This document shows positions 7,128 to 14,261 of a stretch of 14,499 bases of DNA, piece after piece (positions within the stretch are counted from its first letter, which is position 1; each line of letters opens with the position of its first letter). The notes under the pieces are model-generated. The model ran no database searches and was not told the origin of the DNA. It saw only the letters and a program-made list of their open reading frames with translations. The translations under genes and the position numbers were made by a program. The DNA is from a bacterium (GTDB lineage Bacteria; SZUA-79; Acidulodesulfobacterales; Acidulodesulfobacteraceae), in contig JAKACI010000011.1 of NCBI GenBank assembly GCA_021821565.1, forward strand, positions 1-14,499. The letters are read 5' to 3'.

Positions 7128-8432
7128 TTAAATTGATTGCTTTTTAGAATATATTATTTTATTTAAATCAATTGAAAAAATGTTTTTATTGTCCTTATAT
7201 TTATATGTTATTATTAGTCCGTGCTTTTCTAATATCTGTTTAGTTATGTACAAACCTAAACCGAAACCGTCTTTATTTTTTAAAGAAAGGTCTTTCAAAA
7301 AAGGTTCAAACATAAATTCTTCGGATATCGACGGTTTTTGTCCGGCATTTATAAAACTCAATACGCCTTTTTCTATGTTAATAGTTACTTTTTTATCTAT
7401 TTTATCTATTTTATCTATTTTATCTATTTTATCTATTTTATCTTTATCTATGCTGAATTTGATTGCATTATCTAATAAGTTTTTAATAGCTATGCTGAGT
7501 AATTCAAAGTCCGCTTTAACGATATAGTCTTCATCCAATATAATATTTATTTTTGTATTTCCGTCTCCTATAAAAAGAAGTTCTTCAGCCCTATTTATAA
7601 CATCGGTAAAATTGCATAGCGCTAAATTAAGCATCGTATCGCTAATTACTATTTTTTCCGCTGCAAACAATTCATTTATAAGCATTTCAAGCCTTGTAAA
7701 AATATCCGAAAATATTCTTTTTTTATCTTCGTCCTCGTTTTTTAACAATTCTAATGCAATTTTCCCTTTAGTAATAGGAGTTTTTAATTCATGCGCAACA
7801 TTTCTTATGAACCATACTCTTGTATTTAAAGTTTTTTTAACATTATTCATTGCCTCTTTAAATTCTTTTGCAATATAGCCTATTTCATCTTTTCTTTGAA
7901 TGTATTCATCTAAATCTATATTTATGTTACCTTTTTTAAATTCTTCCATCTTATTTCTAAATTTGCTTAAAGGGTGTATAGACCTGTATATGCTAATATA
8001 TAAAAAAGCAAGGATAAGATTTAAACTAAGCCATGCAGCCAATAAAATTTCCTGAATATTAATTCCTGTATTTCTTTTTACCAAAAAATAGACCTTATTT
8101 GTTTTTGATTTTAAATATACATATTCGCTTCCGTTAAACTTTAATAAAGTTAAAGTATAGTTTATATTGGGCGGAGTCCTTTTAAAAATTAATTTTCCAT
8201 TTTTTAAAATTTTCTTAATAATTTTCTTATTTTTAATTAGATCGGTTTCTGAAAATCTACTGTCGGCTAATTTATTTTTTTTTGTCAAAAATATTGTCCT
8301 TCTTATAAAACGAAATGTTTCAATATGATTTACAATTTTATGCGCAAAAAGATAAAAAAACAGTAATATTGTAAAACTTAAAACAAAAGTAATGTTAATT
8401 TTAAATAAAATTGAATGTCTATTTATTGTCAT
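7128..8432 (-). CDS. ArsS-like sensor histidine kinase
   Basis: Membrane kinase of 434 aa. TM1 is at about 8-30, followed by a basic periplasmic loop of about 95 residues, TM2 at about 128-150, a HAMP-like linker, and an H-box WFIRNVAHELKTPITKGK with His at about 214. The N-box is NLLDNAIKFS and the G-region GFGLGLYITKQIL. HELKTPITKGK, the absence of a standard DxGxG (here FINAGQKPS) and the compact GLGL motif are characteristic of the ArsS family, known from acid-responsive ArsRS of Helicobacter. A run of five to six Ile-Asp-Lys triplets sits between the N-box and the ATP lid. No Shine-Dalgarno precedes the ATG at 8432. The regulator gene is 171 nt upstream. The stimulus is inferred; acid or envelope stress is plausible. 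Confidence 0.85.
   Translation of the reverse strand: MTINRHSILFKINITFVLSFTILLFFYLFAHKIVNHIETFRFIRRTIFLTKKNKLADSRFSETDLIKNKKIIKKILKNGKLIFKRTPPNINYTLTLLKFNGSEYVYLKSKTNKVYFLVKRNTGINIQEILLAAWLSLNLILAFLYISIYRSIHPLSKFRNKMEEFKKGNINIDLDEYIQRKDEIGYIAKEFKEAMNNVKKTLNTRVWFIRNVAHELKTPITKGKIALELLKNEDEDKKRIFSDIFTRLEMLINELFAAEKIVISDTMLNLALCNFTDVINRAEELLFIGDGNTKINIILDEDYIVKADFELLSIAIKNLLDNAIKFSIDKDKIDKIDKIDKIDKIDKKVTINIEKGVLSFINAGQKPSISEEFMFEPFLKDLSLKNKDGFGLGLYITKQILEKHGLIITYKYKDNKNIFSIDLNKIIYSKKQSI
7394..7444 (-). repeat. 9-bp in-frame tandem repeat inside the kinase gene
   Basis: Five perfect tandem copies of TATCTATTT (plus-strand spelling) plus a partial sixth encode an Ile-Asp-Lys repeat at residues about 329-346. 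Copy-number change would keep the frame and lengthen or shorten a loop in the ATP-binding domain. Confidence 0.9.
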
Positions 8433-8442
8433 ATAGATTTGA

Positions 8443-8561
8443 CTTATATTCTAAAAATTTATACCAATAGCGATAACCCTTTATATATGATAGTTTGCTA
8501 TGCCTAATTTTTTATTTATTCTTATTCTAAAAACTTATATCATTCTTTTGTATCTGTATCC
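8443..8561 (-). repeat. Two degenerate copies of the response-regulator 3' end in the regulator-kinase gap
   Basis: The regulator ends GGATACGGATATAAG then TTTGTAGAGTAA (GYGYKFVE stop). Downstream, 8561-8523 reads GGATACAGATAC, 7 nt, then GATATAAGTTTTTAGAATAA. At 8479-8443 it reads GGTTATCGCTATTGG then TATAAATTTTTAGAATATAA. Both translate in part to GYRY and YKFLE, like an OmpR-family C-terminus. They look like eroded partial duplications. Confidence 0.5.
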
Positions 8562-8603
8562 GACTGTTCTTTGATTATAACTGTTGCAATTGGTGCAGCT
8601 TCT

Positions 8604-9377
8604 TTACTCTACAAACTTATATCCGTATCCTCTAATTGATTTAATGTATTTTGGATTTTTAGGGTCGTCCAATATCTTTTTCCTTATCCTACCTATTATT
8701 ACATCTACACTTCTGTCAATGCTTTCATAATTCATTGTTTTCATATTTTCAAGAATAAAATCTCTTGTTATAACTCTATCTTTATTTTTAAGCAAAATTG
8801 AGAATAATTCGTACTCGGCAGACGTTAAATCCAATATTTTTCCTTCCTTTTTTATAATCATTTTATCTTCATCAATTTCAAAATATTTTATATTGTTTTT
8901 TGCATTATTGTTTTTTATTGCCGCATTATTATTTGAATAAATATTTATATTAGAACTTGCGTCGGCAATATAAGTGCCATCCGGCATTTGCTCTGCATTT
9001 TTCAGCCTGTCTTTTCTTCTTATTACCGATCTTATTCTGGCTACAAGCTCTCTTGGGTTATAAGGTTTTGAAACATAATCGTCAGCTCCGATTTCAAGAC
9101 CTGTTACTATGTCGGCATCGTCACTTCTCGCCGAAGAAATTATAATAGGTATATCTGAAATTTCAGAAACTAATTTACAAACCTCTAACCCGTCAATATC
9201 AGGCAAAGTAAGATCTAAAATTAATACATCAAAATTATTGCCGCTATTATTACTAATTGCTTCAAGTCCTTCTTTTGAATTTTCAAAATTTATAAGCTCT
9301 ATATTAAACTTATGTAGATATTCTTTTAAAAGACTTGCTATTTCGTTATCATCTTCAATCATTATAATTTTTATCAT
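8604..9377 (-). CDS. OmpR-family response regulator (ArsR-type partner of the kinase)
   Basis: A protein of 257 aa. The receiver domain has the acidic pocket IEDD (8-10), the phosphoacceptor Asp55 in LILDLTLPDIDG, the switch Ser in IIISSA and the conserved Lys in SKPYNPRELVARI. A linker of about 50 residues follows, unusually rich in Asn (NIYSNNNAAIKNNNAKNN). The C-terminal winged helix has LTSAEYELFSILL, SIDRSVDVIIGRIRKK and the terminal RGYGYKFVE. It is a DNA-binding transcription factor phosphorylated by the downstream kinase. The ATG at 9377 has no Shine-Dalgarno. The Asn-rich linker is longer than usual, presumably a low-complexity expansion. Confidence 0.92.
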   Translation of the reverse strand: MIKIIMIEDDNEIASLLKEYLHKFNIELINFENSKEGLEAISNNSGNNFDVLILDLTLPDIDGLEVCKLVSEISDIPIIISSARSDDADIVTGLEIGADDYVSKPYNPRELVARIRSVIRRKDRLKNAEQMPDGTYIADASSNINIYSNNNAAIKNNNAKNNIKYFEIDEDKMIIKKEGKILDLTSAEYELFSILLKNKDRVITRDFILENMKTMNYESIDRSVDVIIGRIRKKILDDPKNPKYIKSIRGYGYKFVE

Positions 9378-9918
9378 AATAAAGATATAATAATTTATAA
9401 TATAAAAATATAATTCTTACAGTTATAATTATAGAACTATATAAAACTATGAAATTATTCCTTCTGTGCTACAGCTAAAGCTAAATCATTATATAAATAT
9501 CTTATTATTATGATTATAAAACAGTATTGTAAATAAAATATAAATATATTATAAATGAAAAAAATATTTTTAGATTTATTTTAAATATTTATTTTAAATA
9601 TATTGATAAGCAGCAATAAACAGGTTTTGCTTGGAAATTAATTATAATAAATAACAAAATAACATATGCTGCCGATAATATAATCCAAAAAAAGATAATA
9701 TGATATTTTATGTATGATATATATGATGTTTATTTAACGATATCATATATTATTATGCCAATATATGGTATATCATATATATATTGTATGATATTTTATT
9801 TACGATTTATGATATACGACATTTGATCGGAACGAAACAATATTATTACTTTTTATAAATCGTTTAATAATCTAAAAACGGGGAATTGTGCAGATAAAAG
9901 GTAAAACAATATTACTTT
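9378..9918. other. 540-bp AT-rich gene-free region
   Basis: No credible gene on either strand. It contains the promoter region of the response regulator (several TATAAT/TATTAT words at 9378-9440), a cluster of TATGATAT sites (9699-9815), and a duplicated copy of the rmlA 3' end (9845-9867). I see no tRNA, CRISPR or strong terminator hairpin. Confidence 0.6.
9699..9815. repeat. Cluster of six TATGATAT/ATATCATA sites
   Basis: TATGATAT occurs at 9699, 9713, 9787 and 9808. Its inverse ATATCATA occurs at 9740 and 9770. Two copies share a longer 16-bp context, TATGATATTTTATGTA and TATGATATTTTATTTA. The density in 117 bp suggests regulator binding sites or a decayed repeat element upstream of the two-component operon, though AT-richness raises chance matches. 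Confidence 0.5.
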
Positions 9919-9933
9919 TTATAAATCGTTTAA
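9845..9933. repeat. 23-bp direct repeat duplicating the rmlA 3' end
   Basis: ATTACTTTTTATAAATCGTT plus TAA occurs identically at 9845-9867 and 9911-9933, 66 bp apart, with further similarity (AAACAATATT) on the left of both. The right copy contains the last codons and TAA of rmlA (LNDL stop). The left copy is the same text in intergenic DNA. Confidence 0.85.
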
Positions 9934-10797
9934 AATTTTTAAGAGATATTTGCCGTAATTTCCTTTATTATAAGTATTTGCTGCTTTTTTAAGAGTGTCC
10001 ATACCGATATATCCCATTCTATATGCTATTTCTTCTATGCAGCCGATTTTAAGACCCTGTCTTTTTTCCATCATAGCAATAAATTCAGCAGCATCTAACA
10101 AACTTTCTGGAGTGCCGGTATCTAACCACGCATGACCTCTTCCGAGCTGAAAAGCTTTTAATTTTTTATTCTTCAAATAAACATTGTTGACATCTGTTAT
10201 TTCAAGTTCTCCTCTTTTGGAAGGCTTAATATTTTTAGCAATTTCTATTACGCTATTATCGTAAAAGTAAATTCCTGTAACGGCATAATTGGATTTTGGA
10301 TATTTAGGTTTTTCTTCAATTGAAGTTACAAAGCCGTTTACGTCTAATTCTATGACGCCGTATCTTTGAGGATCTTCAACATAATATGTGAATATTGCGC
10401 CGCCGCCTTCATTTTGCACGGTTTTTTTTGCTTGATTAAATAAATCGGGCAAACCGTGACCATAAAATATATTATCGCCTAATATAAGACAAACATCATC
10501 GCTTCCGATAAATTTTTCGCCGATTATAAAAGCTTGAGCAAGACCGCCGGGTTCCGGCTGCTCTTTGTATGATATATTTAAGCCTATTGAACTTCCGTCT
10601 TTAAATATTGCTTCAAACTTTGACACATCTTCGGGGTTAGATATAATCAGTATATCTTTAATACCTGCAAACATTAAAGAGGATAAGGGGTAATAAATCA
10701 TAGGCTTATCGTAAATAGGAAGAAGCTGCTTGCACACGCTTAAAGTAATAGGATGAAGCCGCGTGCCGCTTCCCCCTGCAAGAATGATACCCTTCAT
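9919..10797 (-). CDS. rmlA: Glucose-1-phosphate thymidylyltransferase
   Basis: A cytosolic enzyme of 292 aa. It condenses dTTP and glucose-1-phosphate to dTDP-glucose, the first step towards dTDP-rhamnose and other O-antigen or exopolysaccharide sugars. The nucleotide-binding signature [16 protein letters not shown] is at the N-terminus. It is followed by [79 protein letters not shown] and [10 protein letters not shown], all RmlA landmarks in order and at normal length. The ATG at 10797 gives the family-standard MKGIILAGG; the frame is open upstream but that extension is not family-like. No Shine-Dalgarno is visible. No other rml genes are in the window. Confidence 0.95.
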   Translation of the reverse strand: MKGIILAGGSGTRLHPITLSVCKQLLPIYDKPMIYYPLSSLMFAGIKDILIISNPEDVSKFEAIFKDGSSIGLNISYKEQPEPGGLAQAFIIGEKFIGSDDVCLILGDNIFYGHGLPDLFNQAKKTVQNEGGGAIFTYYVEDPQRYGVIELDVNGFVTSIEEKPKYPKSNYAVTGIYFYDNSVIEIAKNIKPSKRGELEITDVNNVYLKNKKLKAFQLGRGHAWLDTGTPESLLDAAEFIAMMEKRQGLKIGCIEEIAYRMGYIGMDTLKKAANTYNKGNYGKYLLKILNDL

Positions 10798-10871
10798 ATA
10801 GTTCAATTGAGTTAAATTACCGCTAAATAAATAAAATAATTTAAATTTAATGGCCGCCTGAAAACATAAAA

Positions 10872-11207
10872 TCAAATAATTTTATTTATAAAATTACCTG
10901 TCGTGTTTGCCGCATTTGGAACCTGAGCCTGATTATTATATTGATTATTATTAGCGCCGTTTGCATTATCGGCAGCTTTAGCGGCATTTTGATTTGCATT
11001 GTTATCTAAACCTGCCACCGATACTTTTAATGCATTAACTAAACCTTGATCTAATGTTTTGACGGTATTTAACGCGACAGCCGCAGTTTTATTATAGACA
11101 TCGTTCGGTCCTTGAATATTTTGATACTGTCCATTTGAAGCGGCAGCTTGATTTTTTTGATATAGATAATTTCCCTGCTGCTGAAGCGGATTAATTGCTT
11201 GAGTCAT
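10872..11207 (-). CDS. Small Asn/Gln/Ala-rich protein, function unknown
   Basis: A protein of 111 aa with the strongest RBS in the window (AGGAGGTG at 11222-11215, 7 nt before ATG). It opens [20 protein letters not shown], has a central amphipathic helix [22 protein letters not shown], and a disordered tail of Asn, Ala and Gln ([19 protein letters not shown]). It has no signal peptide, membrane segment or Cys. The lack of charged residues and the low complexity recall small structural, adhesive or motility-associated proteins, but I do not recognise a family. rmlA follows 74 nt downstream in the same direction, so co-transcription is possible. The strong promoter and RBS suggest high expression. 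Confidence 0.75.
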   Translation of the reverse strand: MTQAINPLQQQGNYLYQKNQAAASNGQYQNIQGPNDVYNKTAAVALNTVKTLDQGLVNALKVSVAGLDNNANQNAAKAADNANGANNNQYNNQAQVPNAANTTGNFINKII

Positions 11208-11222
11208 AATAAAACACCTCCT

Positions 11223-11265
11223 ATTATATATTTATTTAATTATTTAATCAATTAATTGATTAAAT
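11223..11265 (-). promoter_or_regulatory. Promoter with 24-bp perfect palindrome before the small Asn/Gln-rich gene
   Basis: ATTTAATCAATTAATTGATTAAAT, split as ATTTAATCAATT (11242-11253) and AATTGATTAAAT (11254-11265), is a perfect palindrome. Its right half on the minus strand contains TTGATT, a plausible -35, followed by 17 nt and TATAAT (11228-11223). The palindrome is a candidate operator covering the -35. This -10 would start transcription near the Shine-Dalgarno itself, so the real start may use another -10. Confidence 0.55.
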
Positions 11266-11287
11266 TACATATCAAATTTGCTTATTT

Positions 11288-11653
11288 TTATATTATATCA
11301 CATTTTAATTTATTTGCATTAGCAAAAAATGAAACCGCGTTTGATATAGTGGTTTTCCCTGATCCATTAAAACCAAAAATAATATTACAATTTTGCCCTT
11401 TTCTTCCAAATTGCAAATATTCCAAGGCGGTCATTTTGTCCCAATGTTCATTCACCATATATCAATCACCGCTAGTCTTGTTCCCTTCCCAATGCAATCC
11501 ATTTCCAGATAAATTATATGGAGGATCTGCAAAAATAAGATTAATTAAACCATCATCAATTTTTGTATTGAGTATTTTTATACAGTCTTCATTATAAATA
11601 ATATTTTTTTCATAGTCATTTTTTAAAAATTTATACTCTGTTGCCATATTCAA
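11288..11653 (-). pseudogene. DNA methyltransferase N-terminus joined to a P-loop ATPase fragment, with internal TGA
   Basis: The frame from the ATG at 11653 reads NIIYNEDCIKIL and LIFADPPYNLSGNG, a DNA adenine/cytosine methyltransferase start with catalytic DPPY. A TGA at the Trp position of the expected DWY...NEHWD block interrupts it (the text continues YMVNEHWDKM in the same frame). Then comes IIFGFNGSGKTTISNAVSFF, a Walker A motif of an AAA-type ATPase such as those of RloC/anticodon-nuclease-like or other defence proteins. The frame ends in TAA at 11288. A deletion seems to have fused the front of a methyltransferase to the front of an ATPase, removing the rest of both. No function is expected. 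Confidence 0.7.
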
Positions 11654-11679
11654 TATATTTACATCAAAAATAAATAAAA

Positions 11680-12393
11680 CTATACCTTTTTGCTACCTGT
11701 TTTTAATCTCACAATTTCTGCCTCTATTTCCCGCAAAACTTCTTCGTTTTCAATTTTACCGTCAATACTGAATATAATAAAAACTTTACCGCCGAATTTT
11801 TTCTCAAATTCTTCAAAACTTGTCTTCATCCTTTTAGAAGCGGAATAGTTGCCGAAGTTTGCTTTAGCCGTTACCGGTTTTATCTGTATTCCGAAGGCTT
11901 TATCGCCAACCCATCCGAGATAATCGATATCTCCGGCATGGTCAAGCTGCGGGTCGGATTCAATAAAATTAACATCAGGAAATCTCTTGGCTAAATTGTC
12001 GTTTATTACCGACTTTTCCCTTAAAAAGCCGTCGTAGGTCCTGCAGATTGTCAGATTGTAAATATAGTCGGTGCAATCCTGAATAGTCAGTTGTCTGAAC
12101 GCCTCTTCCTATTCCGGTATGACAATTTCTTTAATTTTAATATATAATCTTTCACCGAGTTCGGTAAGGTCTTTCTTCTCAATCTTAATTTTTGTTTTTC
12201 CCTCTGTGTATGCATTCTTAAAATACCAGCGTTCCCAATCTTCAAAAGATTTGGGCTGACATTCTCTTATCAGCGCCATAACCGCCCCTACTTTATTCGG
12301 CCTCGATAACTGGTATGTCTGGCAGGTATAATTAAGCACCTTTTCTTTTTTGCCAAACTCTTTCGAATATTTTTCTTTTCTAATTTTCGGCAT
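11680..12393 (-). pseudogene. MjaI-family type II restriction endonuclease interrupted by an internal TAG
   Basis: The frame from ATG 12393 reads MPKIRKEKYSKEFGKKE, then TYQLSRPNKVGAVMALIREC and SFEDWERWYF, the layout of MjaI-type endonucleases. A TAG at 12111-12109, after EIVIPE, stops it at 94 aa. The same frame continues EEAFRQLTIQDC, TYDGFLREKS, HAGDIDYLGW and AFGIQIKPVT to a TAG at 11682, total 237 codons. DIDYLG plus QIK fits a PD-(D/E)xK-type core, so the catalytic half lies after the stop. A Trp codon (TGG) is likely at this position. The 14-nt overlap with the methyltransferase shows the pair was one operon. The endonuclease is predicted dead unless the stop is suppressed. Confidence 0.8.
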
Positions 12394-13696
12394 GGTTTTC
12401 TCTTATGAGGTTAATAAACCTTTCTTTGTATTTAAAATCCGTTTCCGTATCTACCTCAACTAATCCTTCTTTTACGAGATGGGCATTAATAAAGGTCTTA
12501 TTTTGCAAATAAAGATAACAGAGAAGATTATTTTCGTTATCATACTTCAAGTTGTCGTATCTTAAAAAAACCTTTTGTCCTTTTAATTTATTTATGAGGT
12601 AAATTAAAGCCTTGCCGTTAACAATCGGATTTTGTTTAATGCCGAGCAGCCTTACCGTTAATCCGTTATTTAACTTTATAAATTCTGGACTTATTACCTC
12701 TTTTACCGTAAAATATTCCTCCCGACTCTTACCATTTTCATCAATTTTAGAACCGAACTGCAGTTTTTTTGGGTCAATCTTTTTATTAAGTTTATGCGGG
12801 TCTTTAAAAATATAAGGCAGTTTATTTATCATATCCTCATAAACAGAAGGATCATTATGGTTGCTATATATAACTTTAAAATCGGCATCGCTAAAAATAT
12901 CGCCGGCTCCGGCGGTAGGCTTTATAAGCTTATTTTTTATCGCTTCTACAAAATTAGGGTTAATTTCATATCCGGCGGAGTTACGATTTAAATTTTTTGC
13001 CGCCAAAGATGTGGTTCCGCTTCCGAGAAAAGGGTCAAGCACGGTATCTCCAGTAAAAGAAAACATTTTTATCAATCTTTTGGGCAGTTCTTCCGGAAAC
13101 ATTGCTATATGAGCATCCTGCTTTGCTCCCACAAAATTCCAATGTCCTTGAAAATAGGAATTCCACTCTTCTTTCGTAAGCCTTGACAATTCCTTATTTT
13201 CTTTTGTGGTTTCCGGCGGAGTGCCGTCTTTTTTAAAGATTAAAATAAATTCATAGTCTAATTTTAAAATACCGTTCCTTGGATACGGATAAGAGCCCAT
13301 TATTGTGGCTCCGCCAGTGGTATTTGACGTGGTAACCTTCTGCCAGATAATCGCTCCCATATAGTCAAATCCGATTGTTTCGCAAAATTTAATAATTTCC
13401 GTCCTGATAGGAATCACCTTGTACCTTCCGTAATAGACGGCTCTTGCAAACTGGTCGCCTATGTTCACGCATAATCTGCAGCCTTTATGTAAAACCCTGC
13501 GGCACTCATTCCAAACAAGATTAAGGTTATTAATATAGCTTTCGTAGCTGTCGTTAAAACCTATCTGCTCGGCTATTCCGTAGTCTTTTAATTGCCAGTA
13601 TGGAGGGGATGTAGTAATGAGGTGGATGCTTTCATCTTGCAACTCATTCATTATTCTAGAATCTCCGATAATTACCTTATGATGAGTTTTAATCAC
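12380..13696 (-). CDS. DNA methyltransferase (SPPYW type) with C-terminal SNase-like domain
   Basis: A protein of 438 aa. The catalytic motif TTSPPYW (30-34) is near the N-terminus and the SAM-binding motif LDPFLGSGTT (221-229) is distal, i.e. the beta-class order. S-P-P-Y-W is typical of N4-cytosine methyltransferases. After about residue 300 a separate domain appears: GLTVRLLGI (about 346), GKALIYLINKLKGQKVFLRY, NENNLLCYLYL and FINAHLVKEGLVEV. This follows the staphylococcal-nuclease OB-fold. One catalytic Arg is kept (VRLL), but the Asp and Glu of the usual GIDxPE and the Arg of the GRxLAY block are replaced, so it is probably a binding domain. GTG 13696 is chosen because AAGAGG lies 6 nt upstream. 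It partners the endonuclease downstream. It is intact although the endonuclease is not. Confidence 0.85.
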   Translation of the reverse strand: MIKTHHKVIIGDSRIMNELQDESIHLITTSPPYWQLKDYGIAEQIGFNDSYESYINNLNLVWNECRRVLHKGCRLCVNIGDQFARAVYYGRYKVIPIRTEIIKFCETIGFDYMGAIIWQKVTTSNTTGGATIMGSYPYPRNGILKLDYEFILIFKKDGTPPETTKENKELSRLTKEEWNSYFQGHWNFVGAKQDAHIAMFPEELPKRLIKMFSFTGDTVLDPFLGSGTTSLAAKNLNRNSAGYEINPNFVEAIKNKLIKPTAGAGDIFSDADFKVIYSNHNDPSVYEDMINKLPYIFKDPHKLNKKIDPKKLQFGSKIDENGKSREEYFTVKEVISPEFIKLNNGLTVRLLGIKQNPIVNGKALIYLINKLKGQKVFLRYDNLKYDNENNLLCYLYLQNKTFINAHLVKEGLVEVDTETDFKYKERFINLIRENHAEN

Positions 13697-13708
13697 ATTT
13701 GACCTCTT
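13693..13708 (-). promoter_or_regulatory. RBS with a start-stop ATGTGA overlapping the GTG start of the methyltransferase
   Basis: AAGAGG (13708-13703) is followed by TCAA and then ATGTGA. The ATG (13698-13696) is directly followed by TGA (13695-13693). The methyltransferase GTG (13696-13694) overlaps both. Ribosomes initiating at the ATG would terminate at once, which may limit or re-route initiation at the GTG. Confidence 0.5.
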
Positions 13709-13748
13709 ACGATTAAATTTATCTAAAGAAATTATTATATCATAAAAA

Positions 13749-14006
13749 TTAATTAATTTTTCTTAATTGTACATAGTATCCCCTTATCTTAACACCGCCG
13801 AAAGAAGCAGGCGGCTGACATAAGTTTAACCTGAAAAGATTATTTGCTATTATATAAAATTTACTTTCTTTAATATGAAAAATTTGATATTTTATTTGAT
13901 TTTCTAAAGTCCATTCGGAATTTTCTAATTCTTTCAAGACAATCAAAAAATTCCTTAACCTTTCAGGGTTTCTTAGCGTTGTTGTAATTGACCAAGGTTT
14001 TTTCAT
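13749..14006 (-). pseudogene. AlwI-like restriction endonuclease, N-terminal fragment
   Basis: ATG 14006 opens [20 protein letters not shown], then [20 protein letters not shown]. The TTTxRNPER and LKELE...W...NQ.KYQI pattern is that of AlwI-family endonucleases, which are normally several hundred residues. After about residue 50 the similarity fades and the frame ends with [15 protein letters not shown] and a TAA, so most of the protein, including the catalytic core, is gone. The frame is continuous with the radC remnant upstream. Whether any short product is made is unknown. Confidence 0.55.
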
Positions 14007-14248
14007 ATTTCCTGAGGGATGATTGTGAACCAAAATTATACTTGCCGAGTTTAATATTGTTGCCGGATAAAAAATTTCCCTTGGATGAATTAATGTTTTA
14101 TTAAGAAGTCCAATACTAATAAGTTCTTTTTTATCAAAGTGTTTCTTGCGTTAAGATTAAGATATAGACAAACAAGATTTTCTTTTCCTTTTTGAATCAA
14201 CTTTTCTCTGGGGCGATCAACTTTTGGAATATCTTTAATTTTTGCCAT
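14007..14248 (-). pseudogene. radC: RadC-like (JAB/MPN) gene remnant with internal deletion and frameshift
   Basis: ATG 14248 gives MAKIKDIPKVDRPREKLIQ, a RadC N-terminus. It jumps directly to [16 protein letters not shown], which belongs about 80-100 residues later in full-length RadC, so the middle is deleted. At a run of six A after ARNTL the frame shifts, and the next frame reads [20 protein letters not shown], then [12 protein letters not shown] with the zinc-binding HxH of the MPN+ motif. The rest, including the S...D part of the motif, is replaced by the AlwI-like fragment. RadC-like genes often sit in mobile or defence islands. Confidence 0.75.
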
Positions 14249-14261
14249 AATTAAATATTTA

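Noticed and set aside
9699..9815. Possible CRISPR-like array
   Set aside because: The repeats are only 8 bp with irregular spacing (14-47 nt) and mixed orientation. No cas genes are visible.
10798..10875. N-terminal extension of rmlA from a TTG at 10875
   Set aside because: RmlA proteins start at MKGIILAGG, and the extension is not family-like and overlaps the previous gene's stop.
11256..11597. Plus-strand open frame of 113 aa
   Set aside because: It is antisense to the methyltransferase/P-loop remnant; its text mirrors the Walker A and DPPY codons on the other strand.
11461..12111. TGA and TAG both at likely Trp positions, suggesting recoded stops
   Set aside because: Trp is TGG in neighbouring genes, and TGA and TAG are used as ordinary stops (the EAL gene and the methyltransferase). 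Pseudogene decay is simpler.
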